From positions 434,001-498,000 of the forward strand of contig NZ_JAOWPS010000005.1 of the NCBI RefSeq assembly GCF_025753795.1: 64,000 nt of DNA, written 5' to 3'. The position numbers were made by a program, and so were the translations under genes. Position 1 is the stretch's first letter. Every line of letters starts with the position of its first letter. This document shows, piece after piece, positions 54,160 to 61,849 of this stretch. The notes under the pieces were generated by a model. That model was not told where the DNA came from, did no database searches, and worked only from the letters and a program-made list of their open reading frames with translations. The DNA comes from Mesorhizobium sp. YC-39. GTDB lineage: Bacteria; Pseudomonadota; Alphaproteobacteria; Rhizobiales; Rhizobiaceae.

Positions 54160-54447
54160 ATGTCCGTTGATATCAAGACTGTGAAGCGCGTCGCGCGTCT
54201 CGCCCGCATTGCGGTGAGCGAGGAGGATGCCGAGCGCATGACTGGCGAGTTGAACGCCATCCTCGGCTTTGTCGAGCAGTTGAACGAAGTCGACGTTTCC
54301 GGCGTCGAGCCGATGACCTCGGTCACCCCGATGGAGATGAAGAAACGCCAGGACGTCGTCACCGACGGCAATAAGGCAGCAGACATCGTTGCCAATGCGC
54401 CAGCGACCGAAGAGAATTTCTTCCTCGTTCCGAAGGTCGTGGAGTAG
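54160..54447 (+). CDS. gatC: Asp-tRNA(Asn)/Glu-tRNA(Gln) amidotransferase subunit GatC
   Basis: 95-residue stabilising subunit that holds GatA and GatB together for the indirect route to Gln- and Asn-tRNA. The start MSVDIKTVKRVARLARIAVSEEDAERM and the later FVEQLNEVDVSGVEPMTSVTPM are characteristic. The start ATG 54160 excludes an upstream extension that reads through repeat-near DNA. gatA follows after one inserted gene. Confidence 0.95.
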   Translation: MSVDIKTVKRVARLARIAVSEEDAERMTGELNAILGFVEQLNEVDVSGVEPMTSVTPMEMKKRQDVVTDGNKAADIVANAPATEENFFLVPKVVE

Positions 54448-54453
54448 CGGCCG

Positions 54454-54915
54454 ATGGCAATCGAGATCGCCATCGAGACGCCGTTGCAGGACGATGTGCG
54501 CACGCTGATCGACGAGCTCAACGCGACGCTGCTCGAACTGACGCCGCCGGAGCATTGCTACCACATGACCGTCGAGCAGATGGCTGACAGGAACACGACC
54601 GTCTTCATCGCCCGCGACAACGGCCTTGCCATCGGTTGTGGCGCGCTCAAACGCCACGATGGCGCCATTGGCGAGGTCAAGCGCATGTATACGCGGCCTT
54701 CGCATCGCGGCCGGAAGATCGGCGCGAAAATCGTCGAGCGGGTCGAGGCGCTGGCGCGCAGCGAAGGGCTGAAGCGTCTGGTGCTGGAGACCGGAGACCG
54801 CCATCCGGCCGCATGGACCGTCTATGAACGTGCCGGTTTCTCGCGCTGCGGTCCGGTTCTGGATTACCCTGATACCGAGTGGTCGGTGTTTTACGAAAAG
54901 AGCCTTGCCCGATGA
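54454..54915 (+). CDS. GNAT family N-acetyltransferase
   Basis: 153-residue GNAT protein inserted between gatC and gatA. The acetyl-CoA loop is RPSHRGRKIGAKIVERVEALARSEGLKRLVLETGD, followed by AWTVYERAGFSRCGPVLDYPDTEWSVFYEK. It begins six bases after gatC and overlaps the gatA start (ATGA), so it is fully embedded in the operon. Substrate unknown. Confidence 0.9.
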   Translation: MAIEIAIETPLQDDVRTLIDELNATLLELTPPEHCYHMTVEQMADRNTTVFIARDNGLAIGCGALKRHDGAIGEVKRMYTRPSHRGRKIGAKIVERVEALARSEGLKRLVLETGDRHPAAWTVYERAGFSRCGPVLDYPDTEWSVFYEKSLAR

Positions 54916-56477
54916 GCGACCTGACGCAACTCACGATTTCTCAGGCCCGCGCCAAGCTGCGCGCCAAGGAAATCACCGCGACCGAGATCACGGAAGCCTA
55001 TCTCTCGGCGATCGAGCGGGCCAATCCGGCGCTCAACGCCTATGTCGCGGTCACCGACGACAAGGCACGCGACATGGCCAAGGCCTCGGATGCGAAACTG
55101 GCCAGGGGCGAGGGCGGTTCGCTCGAAGGCATCCCGCTCGGGATCAAGGACCTGTTCGGCACCGAGGGCATCCACACCCAGGCCTGCAGCCACGTGCTGG
55201 ATGGGTTCAAGCCGCGCTACGAATCGACCGTCACCGCCAATCTGTGGGCCGACGGCGCTGTCATGCTCGGCAAGCTCAACATGGACGAGTTCGCCATGGG
55301 CTCGTCCAACGAGACGTCCTACTATGGCCCGGTAGTCAATCCGTGGCGGCGCTCGCGCCTCGACACGGTGGTGATGCCGACCACGCATCAGGGCGATGGC
55401 GGTTTCGTCTCGGCCGGCGGTACCAGGACCGCGCGCACGCTGGACAATGCCCAGCTCGTGCCGGGCGGTTCGTCCGGCGGCTCCGCCTCGGCCGTCTCGG
55501 CATTCCTGTGCGCAGGCGCCACCGCCACCGACACCGGCGGCTCGATCCGCCAGCCCGCCGCCTTCACCGGCACAGTCGGCATCAAGCCGACCTATGGCCG
55601 CTGCTCGCGCTGGGGCATCGTCGCGTTCGCGTCATCGCTCGACCAGGCCGGGCCGATCGCCCGCGACGTGCGCGACGCCGCGATTCTGCTCAAATCCATG
55701 GCCTCGGTCGATCCGAAGGACACCACCTCGGTCGACAGGCCGGTGCCGGACTACGAGGCAGCGATCGGCCGCCCGGTCAAAGGCATGAAGGTCGGCATCC
55801 CCCGGGAGTATCGTGTCGAGGGCATGCCCGAAGAGATCGAGGCGCTGTGGCAGAAGGGCATTGCCTGGCTGAAGGATGCCGGCGCCGAGATCGTCGACAT
55901 TTCCTTGCTGCACACGAAATATGCCTTGCCGGCCTATTATATCGTGGCGCCCGCCGAAGCCTCGTCGAACCTCGCCCGCTATGACGGCGTCCGCTACGGC
56001 CTGCGGGTGCCCGGCAAGGACATTGTCGACATGTATGAGAAGACCCGCGCCGCCGGCTTCGGTCGTGAGGTCAAGCGCCGCATCATGATCGGCACCTATG
56101 TGCTCTCGGCCGGCTATTACGATGCCTACTATCTGCAGGCGCAGAAGGTGAGAAACCTCATCAAGCGGGATTTCGAGACCGCGTTCGCGGCGGGCGTCGA
56201 CGTCATCCTGACGCCGGCGACGCCGTCGGCGGCCTTTGGCATCGCTGATGAGGACATGGCCGCCGACCCGGTCAAGATGTACCTCAACGACATCTTCACC
56301 GTGACGGTGAACATGGCCGGACTGCCGGGCATCGCCGTACCCGCCGGCCTCGACGCCAAGGGCCTGCCACTCGGCCTGCAGCTGATCGGCCGGCCCTTCG
56401 ACGAAGAGACCTTGTTCCAGACTGCCCATGTCATCGAACAGGCGGCCGGCACCTTTCAGCCGGAGAAGTGGTGGTAG
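54912..56477 (+). CDS. gatA: Glutamyl-tRNA(Gln) amidotransferase subunit GatA
   Basis: Amidase subunit that releases ammonia from glutamine and passes it to GatB. 521 residues; the usual length is about 490. Catalytic Lys79 (LGIKDLFG) and the Ser-Ser pair of PGGSSGGS (187-188) and DTGGSIRQP are intact. About 30 residues are inserted (148-180, around TTHQGDGGFVSAGGTRTART) just before the first catalytic Ser. The C terminus ends with DEETLFQTAHVIEQA. gatB is not in the window. Confidence 0.95.
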   Translation: MSDLTQLTISQARAKLRAKEITATEITEAYLSAIERANPALNAYVAVTDDKARDMAKASDAKLARGEGGSLEGIPLGIKDLFGTEGIHTQACSHVLDGFKPRYESTVTANLWADGAVMLGKLNMDEFAMGSSNETSYYGPVVNPWRRSRLDTVVMPTTHQGDGGFVSAGGTRTARTLDNAQLVPGGSSGGSASAVSAFLCAGATATDTGGSIRQPAAFTGTVGIKPTYGRCSRWGIVAFASSLDQAGPIARDVRDAAILLKSMASVDPKDTTSVDRPVPDYEAAIGRPVKGMKVGIPREYRVEGMPEEIEALWQKGIAWLKDAGAEIVDISLLHTKYALPAYYIVAPAEASSNLARYDGVRYGLRVPGKDIVDMYEKTRAAGFGREVKRRIMIGTYVLSAGYYDAYYLQAQKVRNLIKRDFETAFAAGVDVILTPATPSAAFGIADEDMAADPVKMYLNDIFTVTVNMAGLPGIAVPAGLDAKGLPLGLQLIGRPFDEETLFQTAHVIEQAAGTFQPEKWW

Positions 56478-56531
56478 TATCGTCCCCAAGGCATCGCGTT
56501 TGAATGATGCGAGACGTATTAGCCCCAGTTA

Positions 56532-56580
56532 ATGCATGTCGTTACCCTAAACCGCCAAACGGTTTTGGGGCGACATGCAT
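56532..56580. repeat. Dispersed palindromic repeat, family A copy 4
   Basis: ATGCATGTCG at the left is mirrored by CGACATGCAT at the right with inner TTACC and CGGTTTTGGGG, as in copies 1 and 2. Directly upstream (56490-56520) lies an imperfect palindrome that is a worn version of the one at 22456-22499 (shared GCGTTTGAA), so the same two-part composite occurs twice in the window. Confidence 0.75.
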
Positions 56581-56624
56581 TGGAGTGACCTGCATCCACC
56601 TGGAGGCATAAAGTACGCTCCAAG

Positions 56625-56682
56625 ACTTTTGAATCTGCGCATCGTGCTTCCGGAAATCGATTCCGGTTTTCGGGCCGATGCG
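56625..56682. repeat. Dispersed palindromic repeat, family B copy 2
   Basis: It starts ACTTTTGAATCTGCGCAT, exactly as copy 1 at 5253, and then forms GCGCATCG...CGATGCG with an inner CCGGAAATCGATTCCGG hairpin. The inner sequence has diverged by compensating changes, so structure rather than sequence is kept. Confidence 0.75.
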
Positions 56683-56693
56683 GGGGGTGAGGG

Positions 56694-57497
56694 ATGTTCT
56701 TCTATCTTTCTAAAGTGCTCTGGTTCTTTGTCCAGCCGTTGAATCTTGCGATCTTTCTGCTGCTGGCGGGGCTTTTGGCGGCGATGTTCGGCCGGCGACG
56801 ATTGGCGACTGCCGGCGGCGCCCTTACCGTTCTCATTCTTGTGCTTTCGACATGGACGGAACTCGGCGCAATAATGATCAGCCCGCTGGAGGATCGCTTC
56901 CCCAGACCACCTCTGCCAGAAAAGCTCGACGGTATCATCGTGCTGGGCGGCGGTTTTGAGGGTGCGATCAATGCCGTGCGTGGCGGTTATGAAATTAACG
57001 GCGCTGGCGACCGGATCGTCGAAGCGGCCGTGCTGGCGCGGCGTTTTCCAACTGCGAAGATCGCCATCTCCGGTGGCACCGTTCAAATCTTGGTCAAAGG
57101 TGAGGGCGACGCAGACTCCGGGCCACGCGTGCTCACCGCGCTTGGCGTAACAGCCGATCGGCTAATCCTCGAGAACAAGTCCCGCAACACCTACGAAAAT
57201 GCAGTCTTCACCAAAGAAATGGTTGCACCCAAACCCGGCGAGACCTGGCTGCTTGTGACTTCTGCCTACCATATGCCGCGCGCCAAGGCGCTGTTTGACA
57301 AGGCCGGCTTTCCGACCGTTCCGTGGCCGGTCGACTACATGACCACTGGCACAGAGAACATCGGCTCATTCCCCCCCGATAACGGGCTAGAGGTCACAAC
57401 CACAGCGATCCGTGAATGGATAGGGCTCGTCGCCTACTGGCTGTCAGGCCGCATCGACCGGCCTTTCCCTGGACCGGATAATGGGCCAGGTGGCTGA
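56694..57497 (+). CDS. YdcF family protein (DUF218)
   Basis: 267 residues. Two N-terminal membrane helices (residues 8-30 and 37-60) are followed by a cytoplasmic or periplasmic DUF218 domain: GIIVLGGGFEGAINAVRGGYEINGAGDRIVEAAVLARRFPTAKIAISGGT, then ENKSRNTYENAVFTKEM and LVTSAYHMPRAKALFDKAGF. Related E. coli proteins include ElyC/SanA-type envelope factors. The 3' end overlaps the convergent DUF599 gene by 64 bases. Confidence 0.9.
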   Translation: MFFYLSKVLWFFVQPLNLAIFLLLAGLLAAMFGRRRLATAGGALTVLILVLSTWTELGAIMISPLEDRFPRPPLPEKLDGIIVLGGGFEGAINAVRGGYEINGAGDRIVEAAVLARRFPTAKIAISGGTVQILVKGEGDADSGPRVLTALGVTADRLILENKSRNTYENAVFTKEMVAPKPGETWLLVTSAYHMPRAKALFDKAGFPTVPWPVDYMTTGTENIGSFPPDNGLEVTTTAIREWIGLVAYWLSGRIDRPFPGPDNGPGG

Positions 57498-58189
57498 CCG
57501 ATCACTGCCTGCCGCGCGGCGGAAAAGAACTGACGGCGGACCAGCACGGCCAGAAGCAGCAGCGTCGACAGCACGAACACCATCGGGTCGACGAACCAGC
57601 CCAGATAACCGATCGAGAAGAACACGCCGCGCAGGCCGGAATTGAAATGTTTTCCGGCCAGCATGTTCATACGCGCCGCCCGCCAGACCGCCGTTTCGGT
57701 CACCGGGTTGCGCGAGGCCTCGCCATGCGGGATCGGCACGGCGCCGATCAGAATCGTACAATAGTTGAACAACCGGTAAGCCCAGCCGAATTTGAAGAAG
57801 GCAAAGGCCAGGATCAGCACCAGGCCGAAGACCTTTATCTGGAAGGCCGCGCGCGACGGCGCGTCGCCCAGCGGCAAGTCGCTCAGCACCGAAATGACTT
57901 GGTCAGAAGCGCCCAGCAAAGCAAAACAGCCGCCCAGCGCAATCAGCGAACTTGAGGCGAAAAAGGCGGTCCCTTGCTGTAGCCCGCTCATGATGGCGGT
58001 GTCGACGATGCGGATCTCGCGCTCGGCCATGGTCCGCATCCAGGCTTCGCGCTGCGCGTTCATCGCCGTCGTCAGGGACACGCGGCTGACCAGCTTCCCG
58101 TCGGAGGCAAGCGTATGCAGCACCCATACGACGAGGAAGAAGGCCAGCGCCGCGAGATCGGCCGTCGACAGATGGAAGGAATCGCCCAT
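57434..58189 (-). CDS. DUF599 family membrane protein
   Basis: 251-residue membrane protein with about four hydrophobic segments. FHLSTADLAALAFFLVVWVLHTLASDG, then MNAQREAWMRTMAEREIRIVDTAIMSGLQQGTAFFASSSLIALGGCFALLGASD, and KFGWAYRLFNYCTILIGAVP are DUF599 family sequences. The role is unknown. The start ATG 58189 lies ahead of the first membrane segment. It overlaps the 3' end of the YdcF gene. Confidence 0.88.
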   Translation of the reverse strand: MGDSFHLSTADLAALAFFLVVWVLHTLASDGKLVSRVSLTTAMNAQREAWMRTMAEREIRIVDTAIMSGLQQGTAFFASSSLIALGGCFALLGASDQVISVLSDLPLGDAPSRAAFQIKVFGLVLILAFAFFKFGWAYRLFNYCTILIGAVPIPHGEASRNPVTETAVWRAARMNMLAGKHFNSGLRGVFFSIGYLGWFVDPMVFVLSTLLLLAVLVRRQFFSAARQAVIGQPPGPLSGPGKGRSMRPDSQ

Positions 58190-58351
58190 GCGCTTCCTTT
58201 TATCACAAGCAGAGCCGTCGCTTCGATGATCGATCGCGGTCATGTCGCTGCCGGAGCAAACAAGGTCGGCAGCCGCTGCGCCGGAATTTTCAAAAGAGCG
58301 GAAACATCATGAGAATTCCTATATGTGGATTGATCACGGAGACAGTGCCGC

Positions 58352-59758
58352 GTGTTCCTTTCGGTTTTCGACCTGTTCAAGATCGGCATCGGACCATCAA
58401 GTTCGCACACGATGGGGCCGATGACGGCCGCGCGGCGATTTCTTGACGAAGTGGCGGGAGACGACTGGCCGCGTCCGGCCGGCGCCAAGGTCGATCGCAT
58501 CGCCGCCAGCCTGCACGGCTCGCTCGCCTACACCGGCATCGGCCATGGGTCCGACCGCGCGGTGGTGCTCGGCCTTGCCGGTGAGACGCCGCAGACCGTC
58601 GATCCCGATCAGGCCGACGGCATTGTCACCCGCATCGCCGCCGAGAAGCGGATTTCGCCGCCCGGTCATTCATCCTATCGCTTTGATCCGGCCACGGACC
58701 TGGTGCTGGATCGCAAGACGCCGCTCACCGGCCACGCCAACGGCATGGCCTTCTCGGCCTATGATGCCGACGGCCGGCTGCTGCTCAAGCGCATCTATTA
58801 TTCGATCGGCGGCGGCTTCGTGGTTTCCGAGGAAGAACTGCAGCGGATGAAGGCCAAGGGATCGGTGACGACGGAAGGCAAGAAGAAGGTACCTTATCCC
58901 TTCAAGAACGCGGTCGAGATGCTGTCCATGGCGGCGAAAAGCGGCCTTTCCATCGCCGAGATGAAGCGCGTCAACGAGGAAACGCAGATGTCGCGCGAAG
59001 AGCTCGACGCTGGTCTCGACGGCATATGGAGCGCCATGAAGGGCTGTATCGATCGCGGCCTGTCGCAGGACGGCATCATGCCGGGCGGGCTTAAGGTGCG
59101 CCGTCGCGCGCGGCAGTTGCATGACAAGCTGCAGGAGCAGTGGCAGCAGAATCGACCCAACCCCCTGCTCGCCAATGACTGGCTGTCGATCTACGCCATG
59201 GCGGTCAATGAGGAGAACGCCGCCGGCGGGCGCGTCGTCACCGCGCCGACCAATGGCGCTGCCGGAACGCTGCCCGCGGTGCTGCGCTACTGGCTGCATT
59301 TCCATCCCGAGGCCGATCAGCCGAGTATCCGCGATTTCCTGCTGACGGCTGCGGCGGTCGGCGGCATCATCAAGACCAACGCCTCGATCTCGGGCGCCGA
59401 AGTCGGCTGCCAGGGTGAGGTCGGTTCGGCCTCGGCGATGGCTGCGGCGGGCCTGTGCGCGGTCATGGGCGGCACGCCTGAGCAGGTCGAGAACGCGGCC
59501 GAGATTGCGCTCGAACATCATCTCGGCATGACTTGCGATCCGGTCGGCGGGCTGGTGCAAGTGCCGTGCATCGAGCGCAATGCGCTGGGCGCAGTCAAGG
59601 CGGTGACCGCCGCTTCGCTGGCCATCAAGGGGGACGGTATTCATTTCGTGCCGCTCGATGCCGCCATCGAGACCATGCGCCAGACCGGCCTCGACATGAA
59701 CGAGAAATACAAGGAAACCAGTCTTGGCGGGCTGGCCGTCAACGTCGTGGAGTGCTGA
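58352..59758 (+). CDS. sdaA: L-serine ammonia-lyase (iron-sulfur type)
   Basis: Deaminates L-serine to pyruvate. 468 residues, single-chain form with both beta and alpha parts. FDLFKIGIGPSSSHTMGPM is the typical start. The cluster-binding cysteines are present in EVGCQGEVGSASAMAAAGLCAVMGG and GMTCDPVGGLVQVPCIERNALGA. The start GTG 58352 is preceded by CGGAGAC. It is divergent from the DUF599 gene. Confidence 0.96.
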   Translation: MFLSVFDLFKIGIGPSSSHTMGPMTAARRFLDEVAGDDWPRPAGAKVDRIAASLHGSLAYTGIGHGSDRAVVLGLAGETPQTVDPDQADGIVTRIAAEKRISPPGHSSYRFDPATDLVLDRKTPLTGHANGMAFSAYDADGRLLLKRIYYSIGGGFVVSEEELQRMKAKGSVTTEGKKKVPYPFKNAVEMLSMAAKSGLSIAEMKRVNEETQMSREELDAGLDGIWSAMKGCIDRGLSQDGIMPGGLKVRRRARQLHDKLQEQWQQNRPNPLLANDWLSIYAMAVNEENAAGGRVVTAPTNGAAGTLPAVLRYWLHFHPEADQPSIRDFLLTAAAVGGIIKTNASISGAEVGCQGEVGSASAMAAAGLCAVMGGTPEQVENAAEIALEHHLGMTCDPVGGLVQVPCIERNALGAVKAVTAASLAIKGDGIHFVPLDAAIETMRQTGLDMNEKYKETSLGGLAVNVVEC

Positions 59759-59833
59759 GGCGCGCAAGCTTGGCACTGTGGAGAAGTCGATCAGGCCGTT
59801 GACGCATCGGCGCGCCGGACTAAACCTAACGCC

Positions 59834-60271
59834 ATGTCTCTCAATCTCATAAAACTCTGCGTCGGCTGCGACAGCGTCGAGGATCTCGAAGAGTGGATTG
59901 CTTTCCGCCTCGAGGAAAAAAGGCGCGCCGGCGAGCCGGCCGAGCACTACCACACCACCCGCATGGTGCCGACGCGCGGCGCCGAGGTCACCGATGGTGG
60001 GTCGCTTTATTGGGTGGTCAAAGGCAATGTCCAGTGCCGCCAACTGATCACCGAAATCCGGCCCTTCACCGACGACGAGGGTATTGGTCGCTGCCATCTT
60101 GTCCTCGATCCCGAGGTCGTGCGCACCGACTGGCAGCCGCGCCGCGCCTTTCAGGGTTGGCGCTACCTGAAGCCTTCCGATGCGCCGGCCGATCTCGGCA
60201 AGGGCAAGGCCGGGTTGTTCGAGATACCGCCGAAACTCAGACGCGAGCTTGCCGATCTCGGCCTGCTCTGA
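59834..60271 (+). CDS. DUF1489 family protein
   Basis: 145-residue cytoplasmic protein conserved in alphaproteobacteria. LNLIKLCVGCDSVEDLEEWIAFRLEEKRRAGEPAEHYHTTRMVPTRGAEVTDGGSLYWVVKG and WRYLKPSDAPADLG are hallmarks. The function is unknown. The Cys9-Val-Gly-Cys12 pair and the HYHTTRM segment may bind a metal. It has its own start 75 bases after the serine deaminase. Confidence 0.9.
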   Translation: MSLNLIKLCVGCDSVEDLEEWIAFRLEEKRRAGEPAEHYHTTRMVPTRGAEVTDGGSLYWVVKGNVQCRQLITEIRPFTDDEGIGRCHLVLDPEVVRTDWQPRRAFQGWRYLKPSDAPADLGKGKAGLFEIPPKLRRELADLGLL

Positions 60272-60374
60272 GGCGAAGGCGTCAGGTCCGAGGCCGATTG
60301 TCTTGATTGCTGGCCCTCCAAGTCGCATCATGATGGACTTGCAAGCGGTGCGGCAACGCCACATCTTGAATCGC

Positions 60375-61106
60375 ATGAGCGACAAGAAGCAACCCGTGCC
60401 CGCAAGGGCCGATCCTGCGCCGGTCAAGCCTCAATCGAGCACCGGCGAGATCGAGGCATTTGTTCGCCAAGCAAGGACGCTTGCCGCGTCCGCGACCGGT
60501 TCAGGCAGGCTGATCCTTTCCCTCGACGCCACGATGAGCCGCCAGCCGACCTGGGATCTCGCCTGTGCGCTGCAGGGCGAGATGTTCGACGCCGTCGGCA
60601 AGGCCGGGGCGCTCAAGGTTCAACTGGTTTATTTTCGCGGTCTGGGCGAGTGCCGTTCATCCGCGTTCGTGACCAATACAGACGCGCTGAAGCAATTGAT
60701 GACGCGGATAGAATGCCGCAGCGGCCATACCCAGATCGGCAGGGTGCTTGCCCATGCGCTGAAACAGACGGCGGTCTCCAAGGTCAACGCGCTGGTCTAT
60801 ATCGGCGATGCGATGGAAGAAAATGTCGACGACCTTGCCGCGAAAGCCGGCGGCCTCGGCCTGCATGGCGTTCCTGTCTTCGTCTTTCAGGAGGGTCATG
60901 ATTCCGGCGCAGAAAAGGCCTTTAAGGAGATCGCGCGGTTATCCAAAGGGGCATGGTTCCGATTTGATCGGCGCGCCGCCGCGACCTTGGCCAGCTTGCT
61001 TTCGGCGGTCGCCGTATTTGCGACCGGCGGGCTGACGGCACTGGAAGCCAGGGGCAGGCCGGAAGACCGGCTGATGATCGAGCATCTGCGGGGCGGCAGG
61101 AAATAA
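60375..61106 (+). CDS. vWA-like protein paired with a DnaJ protein
   Basis: 243 residues. A von Willebrand A-type fold is suggested by ILSLDATMSRQPTWDLACALQGEMF (MIDAS-like D-A-T-M-S), then HTQIGRVLAHAL, and LVYIGDAMEEN (third metal residue). VPVFVFQEG is a later strand. The first 40 residues are charged and flexible. ATG 60375 is used, since the longer open frame upstream is DUF1489 read in another frame. Its TAA overlaps the start of the DnaJ gene by one base, so both are coupled. It may act as a protein scaffold with the DnaJ partner. Confidence 0.8.
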   Translation: MSDKKQPVPARADPAPVKPQSSTGEIEAFVRQARTLAASATGSGRLILSLDATMSRQPTWDLACALQGEMFDAVGKAGALKVQLVYFRGLGECRSSAFVTNTDALKQLMTRIECRSGHTQIGRVLAHALKQTAVSKVNALVYIGDAMEENVDDLAAKAGGLGLHGVPVFVFQEGHDSGAEKAFKEIARLSKGAWFRFDRRAAATLASLLSAVAVFATGGLTALEARGRPEDRLMIEHLRGGRK

Positions 61107-61804
61107 TGGGCGCAATTATCGCATTGGTAGCATTGCTTTTGGTGCTTCTCGGCGCGGCTACGATCTTCCTCCGCGCCGACCCGGCGAAACTCGCAAGCGG
61201 GATGAGGACGGTTGGGCCCGTCCTACTGGCGCTGGTCGGGGTTGCCGTGATTCTGGTTGGACGCCAAGGTATTGGCGGTTTGATCCTGTCGGCGGCGCTC
61301 GCCTGGTACGGCTCCATGCGGATGAAACGGCCGCCAGTGAAGTTGTCGCCGGGCAAGCATTCGACGGTGCGCACCGCTGCACTCGAAATGGAGCTCGACC
61401 ACGATACCGGCAGCCTGGAAGGTCTCGTGCTGGCCGGCCGCCATGAAGGCAAGATGCTCGGCGCCATGGGGTTTGCGGAATTGCAGCAGCTTTACCGCGA
61501 ACTTTCCGGTGACCCGGAGAGCCGCCAATTGCTAGAGACGTATCTTGACAGCAGATTTCCCGTCTGGCGCAAAGACGCTGAGGCGAATGGTGGCGAAGGG
61601 CTGGGTGTTGCGCCAGGTGCGGGCGCCATGACTAAGGAGGAGGCCTACAAGATCCTTGGTCTTGAAGCGGGGGCCGCCGCGGCGGATGTCCGCAAGGCGC
61701 ACCGCCGCCTGATGCAGCGCCTGCACCCCGATATCGGTGGCACGTCTTTCCTTGCGGCGCGGATCAACGAAGCCAAGGATGTCTTGCTCTCCAATCACAA
61801 CTAG
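61106..61804 (+). CDS. Membrane-anchored DnaJ domain protein
   Basis: 232 residues. Two N-terminal hydrophobic segments (3-25 and 33-70) anchor it, then a soluble middle and a C-terminal J domain (MTKEEAYKILGLEAGAAAADVRKAHRRLMQRLHPDIGG with the HPD motif). The architecture with the J domain at the C terminus resembles Tim14/DjlC-type co-chaperones that recruit DnaK to a membrane site. It is coupled to the vWA-like gene. Confidence 0.88.
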   Translation: MGAIIALVALLLVLLGAATIFLRADPAKLASGMRTVGPVLLALVGVAVILVGRQGIGGLILSAALAWYGSMRMKRPPVKLSPGKHSTVRTAALEMELDHDTGSLEGLVLAGRHEGKMLGAMGFAELQQLYRELSGDPESRQLLETYLDSRFPVWRKDAEANGGEGLGVAPGAGAMTKEEAYKILGLEAGAAAADVRKAHRRLMQRLHPDIGGTSFLAARINEAKDVLLSNHN

Positions 61805-61849
61805 TCTCCTTCGACGCAAAATTTCCCGGGAGGCGTTCTTCCACACCGC

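Larger units (their letters stand above)
56478..56693. other. Intergenic region composed of repeats
   Basis: The 216 bases between gatA and the YdcF gene consist almost wholly of three palindromic elements (56490-56520 imperfect, 56532-56580 family A, 56625-56682 family B). A promoter for the YdcF gene is not clear; no other gene is present. Confidence 0.6.

Noticed and set aside
58670..60427. A 585-residue minus-strand open frame
   Set aside because: It is opposite the serine deaminase and DUF1489 genes, both with clear motifs.
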